This document shows positions 51,701 through 63,682 of a stretch of 64,000 nt of DNA, piece after piece; the first letter of the stretch is position 1; each line of letters opens with the position of its first letter. Under the pieces are notes generated by a model. That model worked only from the letters and a program-made list of their open reading frames with translations. It did not search any database and had not been told where the DNA came from. Made by a program: the position numbers and the translations under genes. This stretch comes from Mesotaenium endlicherianum (taxonomy: Eukaryota > Streptophyta > Zygnematophyceae > Zygnematales > Mesotaeniaceae), in the NCBI GenBank assembly GCA_009602735.1, contig WELA01005788.1:1-64000 (forward strand), written 5' to 3'.

Positions 51701-52346
51701 AGCCCTTACAGCAGCGAAGAAAGCTCTACAACACGCGCAAGATGCTCAAGCAAGAGTGGCGAACAGATCCAGAAGAGAAATTACGTACAGAGTGGGTGAC
51801 AACGTGTTACTATCATCCAAGAACATTTCCCTGAACAACAGGCCTGCCGGCAGCAAGTTCTCTCCCAAGTATTTGGGACCCTTCAAGATTATCCAGCAAG
51901 TCAACCCCGTTGCTTTCAAGCTAGAACTTCCCCAGACTATGCACATCGACCCCGTATTCCACGCTTCCCTCTTCAAGCCATATGTGCAACCCGACAACAA
52001 GTTCCCAGGACGTGTGACAACCCCACCAGCCCCAACAATAGTGGATGATCATTTGGAGTACGAAGTGGAAGACATAGTGGCTATGAGAAATTTCAGGAGA
52101 CAGCAGCAATACTTGATCAAGTGGAAAGGATATCCAGATTCGGAGAATAGTTGGGTGGCGGCGCACTACCTTGACAAAGTTCAGAGAAAGTTGAAGCGCT
52201 TCCATGCCGCCAACCCCCATCTTGGACCAGCCCCAAGTCTCTCTACTAGAAGCCCGAAGACTTCAGGGAGGCAGCCTGCCACCATCAAGAAGCAGCAGAA
52301 GACCCCTTGGAGGCAGCCTGCAAGAACAAGAAAGAGGAAAAATTGA
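48681..52346 (+). CDS. pol of element 3 (PR-RT-RH-INT-chromodomain)
   Basis: Open frame of up to 1,221 codons (the true N-terminus depends on read-through from gag). In order: protease with V-D-S-G-A-Q (about residue 74), reverse transcriptase (about 260-490) with F-I-D-D-I-L-I-Y-S, RNase H (about 560-690) with T-D-A-S and T-D-H-E-A-L, integrase zinc finger (about 760-805) H-H-C-C, integrase core (about 825-985) with S-D-R-D-P-R-F-T and D-G-Q-T-E-R-M-N, and a chromodomain (about 1123-1175) with Y-L-I-K-W-K-G-Y. This is the standard chromovirus set; the chromodomain is thought to recognise histone marks at target sites. Confidence 0.96.
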   Translation: MLLLQGKGPSCTFMPQKVVKKRTAPVGQEPTTPRPTSREGNTPSEVETPVEDDVPAPMSLRGYLGGEKVHILVDSGAQGNFIAADFATKHGITMRTLDHDEEIMMPDGFSYTTPSKKTYPLALSIKSFKDRVVFSPMQLGKYDVILGTPWLTKHNPQVDWRTGTIKIKNDITSRICILRAIQNIQTQDIQKPAHEILLSALQLKRLVRKGHELLLALITPKDIKKDIESQEGSPVPKEIQEVFEDYKEVFSPELPKGLPPKRFVDHKIELEPGSKPISRPTFKMSYTELDEVKKQIKELLEHGFIRPSKSPFGAPVLFVKKKDGTLRMCVDYRALNKITIKNRYPLPRMDELMDRLVGAKYFTKIDLRSGYHQIRIAEPDIEKTAFRTRYGHFEFMVLPFGLTNAPATFMTMMNTIFQPMLDRFVVVFIDDILIYSKTLEEHARHLKEVLEVLKQNKLFAKESKCEFAKQEVEFLGLHVTADGIKIDPKKTTVVEEWPTPTTKKELQSFLGFANWYRKFIQGFSHIAAPLTDLLKKDRLYTWTEKEEEAFQELKRRLTTSPVLTLPSPNPDWPFHVITDASSYAIGAILLQDQGKGLQPIAYESRKLNPAEQNYTTTEREALAIVHALKVWRCYVEGRKVLVTTDHEALKHLQTQPYLSRRQARWSGYLQQYNITIQYQPGKTNPADPLSRLQLNAVMVSLKTDLEARFSAAYERDPYYKNGEAALDPCKKQEGNYWVRQDTGQRCVPNDLDLRLLLLREAHDNPLGGHFGILRTTGVLARTYCWPGMSKQVKEYCRSCDTCQRIKPSSQKAGGLLQPLPIPERQWTDISMDLIVDLPVTPRGHNAILTVVDRLTKMAHFIPTTTKATAPQLARLIFDNIFRLHGLPSRIVSDRDPRFTSHFWKNLFKNLGTSLDMSTAYHPQSDGQTERMNRTLKTSLKAYVSTLEQDWDMYLTPLEFAYNNTTQASTQESPFFLNYGFHPTTPLSFTAGHDEVPAATDFMETLEAALTAAKKALQHAQDAQARVANRSRREITYRVGDNVLLSSKNISLNNRPAGSKFSPKYLGPFKIIQQVNPVAFKLELPQTMHIDPVFHASLFKPYVQPDNKFPGRVTTPPAPTIVDDHLEYEVEDIVAMRNFRRQQQYLIKWKGYPDSENSWVAAHYLDKVQRKLKRFHAANPHLGPAPSLSTRSPKTSGRQPATIKKQQKTPWRQPARTRKRKN

Positions 52347-53105
52347 CATTAGACACTCTTCTCTTCTCGCAGTTTCTGGACAGAAAACTAAAACTGCTAC
52401 TGGTAATAGGTCTCTGCATAATAAATTCTGAAAATTTACCTGGCTGTAGTCCATGAGTAGCCGGTCATTTAGAGTCCAAGTTTGCTCAATTTGGAGCACT
52501 GGTGAGAGAGATATGATGCTCTAAGTAGAAGGGGGTCAGGCTGCTGGCATTGTTAGGACAGAATATGCCTTCTGACATTGTGCCTTCCCCTGAACTTGGA
52601 ATGCTCTGAAACTCAAGACTCTGGTAGAACATCTTACAGCGCCCAGTTTGAGACTTAGTTTGCAGAATTTGGAGAAGTATAGAAGGACTTATGATTTTCA
52701 GAAGTTTCTGCACAGATTTGGAGGAGTGCCTACTCTCTCAGCTCTCAACGACACTCCAGAAATGAGAATGCTCTCAAATTTGGTGACCCGGTAGAGTTCT
52801 CCGACGCGGTCCGTCTGGCACTCGAATTTTCAGATTTGGAGCAGTTCTGTGGCCGCTATGAATTTTTGAGTTCGTGGCAGATTCTGGGCCAACTTGTACA
52901 ATTTTCTTTATCATTAAGGAGTAGGCTAGCCAATAAGGTCACACCACCTACGACCTTGCCTAGTCTACCTTACATGTGTAGCACCTGACTTGGCGCCTTT
53001 GACTAGTCCTCTTCACATGTGTGGCATCTGACTTGAAACTGTTGACTAGTTTGCTCCACATGTGTAAGACCTGACTTGACGCGCCGAGACGTCGCTTTTT
53101 CTATC
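52347..53105 (+). other. 3' non-coding region of element 3
   Basis: Untranslated spacer between pol and the polypurine tract, with repeated short ATTTGGAG motifs and a 43-bp triplet array listed separately. Confidence 0.8.
52960..53090 (+). repeat. Three 43-bp tandem repeats with ACATGTG core
   Basis: ACATGTGT begins at 52972, 53015 and 53058, exactly 43 bp apart. Each copy also carries CTGACTTG and, between copies, TTGACTAGT. The array lies just ahead of the polypurine tract of element 3, comparable in place to the CACGTG cluster of element 2. Confidence 0.85.
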
Positions 53106-53115
53106 GGGGGGGTGA

Positions 53116-53618
53116 TGTAGTGATTTGAGTTATTATATATTAGTTTGCATATATTTTAATGTTTTCAAATATATTTGGAGTAGTATTGTGTGGAGTCAAG
53201 TGTGAATAGGTACTCTAGTAACTTGGTTCATGTCCTTTGAACCTTCCAAGGCATTTTCGAAGTTAGAGGAAAGACCTAGAAGAACTCCATGTGGCAAAAG
53301 TCAGATGTGCCATTTTTAGGTCAAAAGGACATGTGTACATTATTCTAGAAAGAGGTGGCAAGTTTTGGGATGTGTTGGGTGCCAACACATCAACATACAC
53401 CTTCCTAGAAATTACTTATGTAGCAAGTATATAAACAAGAGCTAGAACATAGAAAGACATTCCAGAATCACTCTTGTACTTGCCAAAATCCAGAAATATA
53501 TTAACTTTCAAGAAGCCATCTCTCTTTCAAGAAGCTACCACTTGTGTTCAAAGATCCTTGTCTTGAATAGATAAAGTATTTTGTTTTACTAAGTACTTTA
53601 TCTATCTGTTTCACTACA
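53116..53618 (+). repeat. 3' LTR of element 3
   Basis: 503 bp, about 98.8% identical to the 5' LTR by eye. Confidence 0.95.
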
Positions 53619-53623
53619 TCCCC

Positions 53624-56071
53624 TTTCAACTTAGGTGGGTGAAGAAATGGCCACACTGTGTGTTTTTCATTTCAAAATGTCACTTGAGAATTGTTTTCAA
53701 CAAATGGTTTTTTGATGACTCGTTATTAAGAATTCAAACAAATAAGTAAGAAATACGAGCGACTTTTCCAAGAAATTCTTGACCAGCAATAGACTTCTTG
53801 GTTCTTTAAATTGTCGACGAGCTGTGACAACTAGATTTCTTCCTCTGTTGGAAGTCACTTTATTTGATGATTGCTTATCCGACGTGTAAAAGTTCACATA
53901 AACATTAGCTTTTGTGAAAGCATGGAAATTTGCTCATAAAATTGGTGCATAGTAAGTAGGGTGTGTTAGCTCAAAAGCCTTTAAGCTAAAAACCCAATTG
54001 TCCGATCTGAGCTTTCAAGCAATACCCTGTGATTCAGGAATCAAGTGCCATAAGTTTCTTATTTTTGGTGTTTCTTAATGACATAGAAAATACCCAAGGC
54101 AAATGCAAAGAATAGGTGGTGAAGGAATCACAGATTGTATACAAGTTTTATACAATGTCGTATGCCAATAATACTTTGTGGATTATGAAACTTATTTCAT
54201 TAATCCCTCATCATGAATGCCCTACTTACACCCGGAACATCATGAGGCATTAATTTTTTAGTTTTGAAATACGGATACGGCATGTACGAATACGGCCTGT
54301 ACGGATACGTATATACGGGTGTGTCAAAATTGTACGTTAGAATACGTCGGAATACGTGAGTGTTGGTGATATAAACCAACTATGAAAATCGAAAACAAAT
54401 TGGTAAATCGGTCCATACGAGTGATACGACCTGTACGGATACGGAGTATTACAATACGTACGGTACGGGCAAAAGAGCCTGTACGAGAGTATTTTAAAAC
54501 TAGAATCATTTTGCTAAAAGAAATGGTTAGGAACATTCAACTTGAATATCTCATGTTGTACAAGTAGACAAATTCATCGAATAGAGTGTTGCCAACCAAA
54601 GTGAACTACGTCACCGAGATGCATCACCTGGACTCGTTGTAAAGAAATCCATTTTTTGACAACTCACTAGGTGCCCAATGTTGTCGGTGTACGTGCACTA
54701 TCAACAAGATTATTATTATGTCTAAGGAATGTGCAATCTAGATGTTAACGACAAAAAGCGAGGCAACAAGGTGACTCCACGATCAGGTACAAAATATTGC
54801 ACTGCCCATGTTGCACAATAGATAAAGGCGGCATATACCTTTTTCCAAAGATATGAGAATTACAACCTAGTTATACTTCATTGCCCATGGCCTGTCTTTC
54901 ATTCACCAGGCACCATATGAGGACATGATAATATGCACACAAATATGTCAGATTTTATTGACGTCATGGGTGCAATAGTCATGCGGCATGAAATATGTGG
55001 TTATTTATTATGAAGTACAAAAGGACAAGTCATTGCACTAGACTTATTTACATACCATAGCACCCAAACATAAGCCACGGCCCATGAAAGATTGCCACGT
55101 ACGAGGATGTTTTAAAAGCAACAGAAAAAGCTTTTTAATGAAGGGAAAAGTTGAACATGTAGTGGGCTTGTATGGTACAAGCAATATTAGTTGAAGATAT
55201 CAAATTCGGTTCTGCATTCAAATCTTAGTGAAAGGGCACGCCCATGCATGGTTCAATGATCAACATCAATGTACGACCACATTATTATGCTTTATGGGTA
55301 CCATATGATGGTTTTCTTAAGCCACAAGGTGGACCTTCCAAGTACACGTGTTGCAAATTATTTTCGTGCAAGCAATATACAACAAATTCCAAACTGATGC
55401 TTCCTCTTGCACAATGGTAAGCACAATGGGCTGTTCTTCCGATTTTTTTCACGAGAAGACAAATGCACACCAAGGCAAGAAATTTCACAGGCATGAGCAT
55501 ACATAAGAAAGGTTTATATGAAGGGTTTATATGAATATATTAGTGCTTTTGGTGCAATTATTTAATCATTGAACTTTCAATCGTTTTCTTTGCCCTTCAT
55601 AGAAAAATGTAGCTCTTGAAACTTGAACCTCAAGCGCATACAATGAATGTGAATACACAGGCTCTTATGCAATAGGATGCTCAAATTTTTGCGAGTAATA
55701 AGTCGAAGCATTAATATTAGTTTGTCGGTCGAAACAATCTAGTACTTAGTGATGGTCTGCTTAGCACTTTCCTAGGTCTTGCCTTCTCCATCCATGCCCA
55801 CCGAGCTTCTAGGTGAGAAAGAAAGGGCCTTACTGGCATCCATATACCAAAGCAGGAGCTAAAGGAGAGGTGAAAATAGTAGGCCCTACTCCGAATAACT
55901 TCTTAGAAGGAATTCCTGTCCACCTCCTTACCTGAATACCATTGGCTCGTAAAAATGCAAGAAGTAACAGCAGTGACCACTGCTGCGCTGCTCATGAGAG
56001 CATGACCCCCCTAAAGGTATGTACCTCGTTGTGAACAATATTAGAGCACAAGCAAGTGCGACTCCGCGTCA
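53624..56071. other. AT-rich interval with one small inverted-repeat element
   Basis: No gene supported. Apart from the 54259-54502 element, only short open frames are seen. The right end holds the 3' flank of GCN1. Confidence 0.6.
54259..54502. mobile_element. Small foldback/MITE-like element
   Basis: The ends are inverted repeats: TAGTTTTGAAATAC on the left and GTATTTTAAAACTA on the right, 13 of 14 positions complementary. The 244-bp interior is rich in TACGGATACGG and GTACG motifs in both orientations, so the whole can fold back. No transposase is encoded. Target duplication is at most TA. Superfamily not determined. Confidence 0.6.
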
Positions 56072-59000
56072 CTAACTGTCGATGCCTTCTCCCTCGCTGT
56101 CCTCGCTAGCATCGCTGCGGAAGAGAGACAACAAGAGCCACGAGCTTAGTATGCCTTGCAGCACAACCTATTCTCGTCCCCTGCAATGCAACCTGTTCTC
56201 GTCTCATGGCATTACCAAAGTACATCCTGCTCAAGTGCCCACAGCTCCCAGCGTGAATATAGCGCCCAACGGCAAGCCCAGAAAAGAGACCGGCCCCATG
56301 AAAGCAGGGCTGCCAAGTGTCGCACTGACCTGAGCTCTTGAAGCTTGGCGATTCGTCGCGCGTCGAGGCCAGTGATGTACTTCTGTGCGGCCTGCACCGC
56401 GTCCGCCCCTGCCAGAGCAAAGCTCCCAGCACAGCACCAACACACACACACACACACACACACCAGCGCAGATGAGGCAGATGCCACACAGCCAGGAGCA
56501 CCCTCGTGCACGCCAGCAATTAGGGGGGGAAGGAAGTTCGTCTCTGAGCTGGCTTGCTGCAAAGCGTCTACGTCAGCTCAGACCTCAGAAACAACCCGTG
56601 CGTGCATACTTGGGGGGCACATTCCTCATAGTACGCCCTTAAAAAGTAAGATAGGCTGCCGCAACGGTCAGGCCAAGCCTACATCTGCCTGAGGCCCACC
56701 TGGCAATCACCCGGCAAGCACCTGGCGACCACTTGACTCGAAGCTCACAAGCCCGCGCGTGAGGCATACCTTTAGGAAGCTGGAACAGGTGCAGTGCCGT
56801 CCGCTCCGCCGCCATTCTCACAGGCTGGCTGCTGTCCTTCAGGCAGTTGGCGACATGTGGCGCAAGCTTCGGCCAGTAGGGCACCAGCACGTCAGGCTTC
56901 ACCTGCTCACGAGCTCATGGGGGGGCACAATTCTTGTGTGAGTATATGACAAAATTGAGGGCAGGCACAAAAAGCTCCGCACAGGGCACAAAAGTTGCAA
57001 ATCCAGGCGGGGGAGTGCTCCAGCGAGAATGAGACGCCTCCACCTCTACTTCCAGCGGCCATAGTATCCACAGTTCACCTCCACAGGCCGCACACACGCA
57101 AGCCCTATGCTGCACGCAGTGCCCGCACCTCCTAGGCGCAACAGGCGGAACTAGTACTTCCACAAGCACAACTCAATTATGTATATACGTATGTATACAC
57201 GTATATGTATGTGTTTGTGCATGCTTGTGCGTGTATCATGTAGGCATATGTTGGGAGACGTACTCATTCTTACAGAAAACCAAAAAAACAAAGGAGAGGA
57301 TGAGCGCCTTGCATGCATGCATGCGCAGGCGTCCAATGGGAGGCTAGAGCCGCCCAGCCCAGGCCCAGGCCCCCCAAAACAGGATCCCGTAGGTCTGAAC
57401 AGCACCCCAGAAGCCTAGTCGACCAGCCTTCCTACCTTAGCCAGAGCTTTGAGGGCCGATAGCGCGCGCCTGCGCGCGTCGCTGGCATCGTCGGCCAGCA
57501 GCTGCGCCAGCACGGGCAGCAGCTCTGCCAGGGACTGCGCCTGGGCCCCCCTCTGCTCCACCTGGCTCCTCAGCAGGCGCCCAATGCCCTTGGCCGCGCA
57601 GTCCCGCACCGGCACCTGGCAGGCCCGAATCGACAGGGCAAGATTGGATAGAGCACTCAAGAGTGAGTGCATATGCCGTGACACGCCAGGTAAGAGTACG
57701 CGGGGGGTTCTGCTTGGCCAGCGGAAGGGCGGCAGTGGTGAGGAGCTGGCGGGTTTTGGGCCGCCCATGCTAACAAGCTGTCACATGCTACACACCGCTG
57801 CTCCCTGCTGCTGGAAAATCGGGCCATGCCAGCTTCAAAGGAGAGTCAAAGAGAAATGGCAGGCTTCTGGGATTCAGGGGCTGACCTTATCGTCCTTAGC
57901 TCTGGCCTTCAAGGTGGTTTGCACCAGCGCAAGGAGCCCCGGAGTAGAGCTCACGCGCACCGACGCGTGTCTCAGCAGCGAGGAGAGGGCCAGTGCGCTC
58001 CCGTGCCTGGCAGCCCACGCCTGAGAGCCACCTGGCGACGCCAGGCCTTGCAGCAACGACTCGAACTCCGCATCACCCAAGAACTGCAGCACCTCAGCAG
58101 GCGACAGAGCAAGAGGAGAAAGAACGGTGTGAGGGGGGGAAAGGCTCAGCCAACATGCGGCCGGTAAGCGGAGGGAGGTGGGAGGAGGGAGGGGCAAGCA
58201 GGAGCAGGGGCTACACCTCCTGACAAGTGGCATGCAACGCTTCCTCCTGATGTAAATGGAGAGAGGCGCATCATGACTATTATTGTAGGTCGGCCAACGT
58301 TCACGGTGAAAACTAGCGACAGAGCTGCCTCCTCTCGAGTTGTACTCTTGTGTTGCACAAGTGTGCATAAGAGAAGGCTCAATGAAGAAGAGGAAGAAGA
58401 TTGACAGAGACACAGCAGCAGATGACAGGTGTCAATCACGCAGGGCCCGTACCTGGGAGGAGATGCCCAGGGCGCGGCCTGCCAGGGCTCTGATCTCGTC
58501 CTCATCCGCCGGCAGCAGCTCGGAGAGAGCCGCCTGCAGGCGCAGCAGCGTGGGCACTCCCACGCCCTTGCCCGCGTGCTGCATCACGCCCTTGAGCGCC
58601 ACCAGCATGGCCTCCTTCACCCCGCCCTCCGCATTCTGCTCCCCTCCCGCGCGCACGCAAGCACGCACGCACGCACACGCGTGCAGACTGGTAAGAGAAA
58701 GCAGACAGACAGAAAGGCAGAGAGACAGACACAGGGACGGCCCAGCACCAGGTGTCACACACACAAGCCAAGCTTTGCGCAAGGCCCCAAGAGAGCGTGC
58801 CACACTCTGTGGTTCGCTCTGCTAGACCTCCGCTCCCGAAGGGCTCAAGCAGAGCAGCAGCGCTCATGTCTGGACTATGCTCGCACCTTCTCTGTAAGGG
58901 CCCTGCCACTGTCACCACCGGCAACGACGGGCACCCAGAGGAACAAAGAGTGAACTCTAGAAATTGCCCGGCGGGAGGAGAGACGTACCTGGGCAGCAGT

Positions 59001-59710
59001 GAGCAGGTCGCCGACAAGCGGGTCCACCCGCGGGTTTAGCCGGGTCAGCCTTCCGAGCGCCTTGGCAGCCCTGGATCTCACCAATCTGCGGCACAGAATG
59101 GCTGAGCGCTTAATGTCTTCTGCCATCGCTGCCCTAATGCCGGTGAAAAGATGCGGCAACTGTGCTCATGGCGGTAGCCTCCACACATACACAAGCCTTG
59201 AGCGCTTGCGGGTGTGCGCTTGTGCTCTCCACACGAGCGAGAGCAACCGAGAGAGAGAACGAGAGACAGAGAGCACTCGCGGCTGCACGCCCCAACGCAC
59301 GCCATGCATGGCCTGTCCGAGCAGCTTGCTCAAATATTCTTAAGTAGACGATGAGAAGAAGGGGAGAAGGGGAGAGGGAGAGGGAGAGGGGGGGGAATAG
59401 AGGGAGAGCGAGAGTGAAGGGAAACATGGCCGAACGCAGGAGTGAGAGACGCAAGTCCCCCCTATAGTCCAAGGGTGGGGGAGAGATCATCTGGGGTTGG
59501 TGCGCACCTGTTGTTGTCCTGCAGGCACTTCACAAACGTGGTCTGCAGCTGCGGCAGGAAGGGCTTGAGTGCGATGCCGCCCTTGGCAATGATGATGCTC
59601 AGGGTGCCCAGGATGGAGCTCTTCACTTGCCACGGGAACCGGTCCCCGATGATGCGGATCAGCGGCCTGCGCGCACGTCCGGCACGATCCAGCACAGTCA
59701 GTGCTTCAAT

Positions 59711-59754
<44 letters not shown>

Positions 59755-62700
59755 NTACTGAGGGCAGCATTGGCCTTGCACCAGGCAGACAGGCAGGGGC
59801 AGAGCAGGGCAGGGGACAGCTGGCTTGAGCCGCACGCATGCAGCATTCTCTGCTGATGAGGGGCGCCCCCCGGCTGCCATCATCTTTGAACCAGAGCTGT
59901 ACTGCTCCTGGCACACTAACCCACCCGTACAAAAGTTGCAACAAAGAGCGGGCCGTGCCGTCGACCGCGTTGCAACAGCTTGACATCGACGTGATTGGGC
60001 AATCTCGAGCGGAAATCACCACATTGCTAATCAGGAGACACCACAGGAAACCTGGGAGTAGGTCCAGGGGCTTGATAGAAACAATGTTTCTGGTTATTCA
60101 CTAGGGCGGCGTAGTGGGGAAGCATGCGGAGGGCAACAGCTTGTCGACGACAGAGGAAAAAAATGTGTACTCAGCGCATCATAGACAGGGAGACACACGG
60201 GGAGACTGACAACACTTTGGGCCTGGTGTGCGGCCTAGAGGACCTTACATCTCCACACAGAAGAATAAACAACCTGACAGGCAGGCAGGCAGACTCGTAA
60301 GCAAGCAGGCAGCCAGATGCCAGTCCCACAGACAGACAGACCAACAGACAGGCAGGCAGACAGACGCACACCCCGTCCAAGCAACAGCCCGCCAACCAGA
60401 CAGGCCAACGGGCACAGACAGACAGACCCCAACAGGCAGGCGAACAGACGGCATACAGGCGGATAGACAGGCACATAGAAGACAGACAGACGAGCACAGA
60501 GCGCGCGCACCCGGTGATGGGCACCACGAAGGGGCGCAGCGCAGCCTCGCTGGTGACGTCAATGATTTCGCCCAGCCCATCCGCCGCTTGCTCCCGCAGC
60601 TCTGCCGACCCGCTCATCAGCCCCTGCAGAGTGCACAGCACGGCACAGCCGAGCAGAGCGGCGCACAGCCCACATCAGAGCAGAGCCGAGCATGCGCAAG
60701 CATCATCCTGCTTTGAGAAGGAGGCGTGAGAGAAGTGGTGATAAAGGAGGAGGAGCTTGGGCTGCTGCAGCACTTTCCAGGCCCACGGTATGCGCACGGG
60801 CCAAAGCGGCGGCGGCAGCAGCAGCACTGCTCTCGCGTTGGATGATGTCTTTTGTTGCTGTGGGGGGGCGTGGCGCAGTTGCCTGCTGCTAAGAGGTACA
60901 GTCAAGAAGCATCGTACACAAGAGGCTGTTGCACAGGAATCTCAGCCAGCGCACACATTTTTGCGCATAGACATGCCCCATACACATCCACAAGCATGCC
61001 AATACTTCTTTCAAAATATCAACACGTTTCCCCTCAGCATGCATGTTCTCACAAGGGGGCGGGGGGGGGGAGGGGGCGGGGGGGGGCAGGGCTTGCTGCA
61101 GTACCTGGAGGTAGACTTGCAAGAGAGGCTGCAGCGCCTTGGGCAGGCACAGGCCCGGGATCAGAATGGGGGAGCCCTGCACCGCACAGACAAGGACACA
61201 CCCACAGTCAAGGGGGCACCCTCAACCCTCCCACGTCAACTCCCACCTCACAGGGCAGAAGTCCCTAGAGGTAGCGGCCCGCAAGGGGCACTGCATGCCC
61301 CCACGTGCAGCTGCTTGCCTTGGGCACCTAGGAGGGTCCCGCCGATCATAGGCAGGAGGAATGGTAAGCGGTCGGCTGCCCAGGCTCTGCTCTGATGAGA
61401 GTGTGAGACGTACAGATGTTGAACCCTTGGCATTTTCCGCAATGTGTCAGAGCGTAGAGGTTCCCGCAGCCTGAGCGGTACATGCCTAAGGTTGCAGCGT
61501 CACACCGGGAGTAGTGACCGGCACTTGCACACATGCATGCAGCCTGGGGACGTGCAGCTTGCTAAGAAGGTTATGAGGGGCACCACTACCAGCATCAGGA
61601 GCAGCAGCAGCAGCATCATCACCAGCACCAGCAGAAGGAGCAGCAGCAGCAGCGGCACAGGAAGAATGACACACACACACACAAACACACACACACGTAC
61701 GTATGCGCCCATGCGTGCGCACACACCCCACACGCGCACGCACAGACGTCGCAGCAGCGCACCTTGCGCTTGCGGCGCTCGCGGTCGCGCGCGGTGCCAA
61801 TGGCGTCGCGCACCGTCTTGAGCAGCGACGCCAGGTTCTCCTTCGGCACTGTGCCCGTCACGCTCCCCAAAGCCTCCCACGACGCCTACCGCACGCGTTT
61901 GCCCCATCATCCACACCCCCGCACCCCCCACCATCGCCCCCGTCAGCATCACAGCATCACAGCCTCACCTCCGCCGCCACTGCCGCAGTCATTGCTGCTG
62001 CTGCCGCAACCGCTACCTGCGCCGCAGCTGCTGTCGCTGCAGCAATCCATTTGTGCCTATTGCAGTCTGCGTGCCATCGGTGGTGTGAGGCTCCAAACAG
62101 AGGAGAGGTGACAGGTGCCAACATGTTACAAGTACTTGTCCCATGTATTCGCCATCAATTCTGTGCAGGCTCTCAAGAAGCTGCCAAATGTCCAGGTTGA
62201 CACCTGTTATGAGCAGTCTTTTCAAGGCACACACACGCATAAGCTTATGATTACGCAGACACGCACACATTTATGGGGACGCGTATTCCCCTGCCGCTTC
62301 CGCCCCCCTCCAAAAGCACACATACACAAAAGCACACATGAAGACACATGCACACATAGATCAAAGAACCCCCCGACACACATGCTTGCAACCCATGCCC
62401 ACCCACACACGCATGCATGCACGCACGCAGAACGCTGCAACCTATCTCAGCGTGAGCTGCCCTCCACAATAGGCGTCTCCGGGCATGCGAGAGCCGGCAC
62501 TACCCACCTTGACAACACCCTCGTCGGGGTCAGTGAGAAGAATGATGAGCGTGGACAGAAGGCCCGGCACCTCGTCCTCCAGGTCCAGCCGCGTGCTCCG
62601 GCAGAAGTACCCAAGCAGCGCGGCCGCCCCCCTCCTCGTCTCCGGCTGCATGCCACCGCACACCCCCCCCGCCCGCACCCAGCAGTAAGCACAGGACGGC

Positions 62701-63164
62701 CTTTGGGTCAGCTCAACATGCCAGACGATGCTTCACCAGGGCCGAGAGCGGAGGGCAGATGAAAGAGGCCAGGCAGAAGGGGCCACAGGGAGCCGGCTGG
62801 GAGGGAGTTGGCTTTGAGGTAGGGGCGGTAGGAGCGGAGCAGGGCGCGTAAGGGTGCCTGTCTATCGCGCACGAAAGGAGACTTGCTCCTGCCCACCCCC
62901 ATCCAGGTGCATGCATGCAGAGGGACTTTCCGGCGGCTGCCAGGCGCTAGCAGCCTGCTCTGACGGAGATGGCTCCCCGTTGACAGCATGCTGGACTGGC
63001 GCCGGATACGGGCCCATGTGTATCGCAGCGTGCGTTGTAGGACCTCACACATCTCGCACATGTGGTGTGGAGAAGGGGACCACGACTCGAGTTACACGAG
63101 AAAAGACCTGCAAAGACTCTGACAACAGGGACACGGCTGCCGGCAGGACCCACGCACGCACACA

Positions 63165-63196
<32 letters not shown>

Positions 63197-63682
63197 TGCA
63201 AGCACACACGCTTGCATGCACATGTACACGCACATGGGGCGGACCAAGCCCCGGCCCACACAATCTCGCACGCTCTTGCACCCAACCTTGGAGAAACACT
63301 CACATAATCCTCCTGTGCGCGCACCTGCACACCTGCTTCCACATGAGCCAGCTGCACCAAGGGTACTACAGAGCACGCATAGGATGCCCCCGGCTACGAG
63401 GTATGCGTGTGAGTGCAGGAAAGGGAGAAGAGGGGGGGAGGCGGGGGCTCAGAGGCACCACGTAAAAGGCCTGCACACACCAAACTGCTGGGCCCCACGT
63501 CCACAGTTCAGATGAGGAGACGGCAAAGAAGCAGGCGGCTGAGAAGGAGCAGCGGGGAGAGTACTGACAGAGGAGTCGGAGAGACCACCCATGAACTCCG
63601 AGATGAGCGCGTCCAGGCCGTCCTCGTCCACCGCCGCCACCACTGTCTCCGCTGCGCTCCGCGCCACCTCTGCCAGCTCCGC
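56072..63682 (-). CDS. GCN1: GCN1 (ILITHYIA), C-terminal 546 residues, 13 exons
   Basis: Minus-strand exons: 63569-63682, 62508-62645, 61763-61885, 61105-61176, 60511-60623, 59508-59666, 58989-59085, 58453-58635, 57886-58092, 57436-57615, 56770-56902, 56330-56408, 56072-56114 (TAG). All GT...AG and phases agree throughout. GCN1 is a large HEAT-repeat protein that binds ribosomes and activates the kinase GCN2 in amino-acid starvation; its C-terminal region binds the GCN2 RWD domain. Diagnostic stretches: [64 protein letters not shown], and near the end [15 protein letters not shown] followed by an acidic Ser-rich tail, as in plant GCN1. The left boundary of the first exon listed (63682) is the least certain; the rest of the gene lies beyond the right edge. 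Confidence 0.95.
56440..56462. repeat. (CA)n microsatellite in GCN1 intron
   Basis: Pure CACACA run between exons 56330-56408 and 56770-56902. Confidence 0.9.
59717..59755. repeat. (CT)n microsatellite with one N in GCN1 intron
   Basis: CT dinucleotide run ending at an unresolved base (59755), so its true length is not known. Confidence 0.9.
60270..60495. repeat. Degenerate (GACA/GGCA)n tract in GCN1 intron
   Basis: About 225 bp of imperfect CAGACAGACAGG tetranucleotide repeats next to exon 60511-60623. Cys/Leu-rich open frames on the minus strand here come from the repeat. Confidence 0.85.
61670..61700. repeat. (AC)n microsatellite in GCN1 intron
   Basis: ACACAC run, once interrupted, just downstream of exon 61763-61885 on the minus strand. 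Confidence 0.9.
63150..63197. repeat. (CACG)n microsatellite in GCN1 intron
   Basis: CGCACGCACGCACG tetranucleotide run between exons 62508-62645 and 63569-63682. Confidence 0.9.

Larger units (their letters stand above)
46939..53618 (+). mobile_element. Ty3/gypsy chromovirus, whole-looking and young (element 3)
   Basis: A 6,680-bp element with 503-bp LTRs (46939-47441 and 53116-53618), each TGTAGTGATTT...CACTACA, flanked by the 5-bp target duplication TCCCC (46934-46938 and 53619-53623). The primer-binding site TGGTATCGGAGC (47443-47454) resembles the initiator-Met tRNA type, and a G7 polypurine tract (53106-53112) precedes the 3' LTR. gag and pol both look open. The LTRs differ at about six sites by eye (about 1.2%), suggesting an insertion within roughly the last million years under a plant-like rate. 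Confidence 0.97.

Noticed and set aside
60171-60641. Cys/Leu-rich minus-strand open frame partly outside the GCN1 exon
   Set aside because: The part beyond exon 60511-60623 is a tetranucleotide repeat; only the exon matches GCN1.
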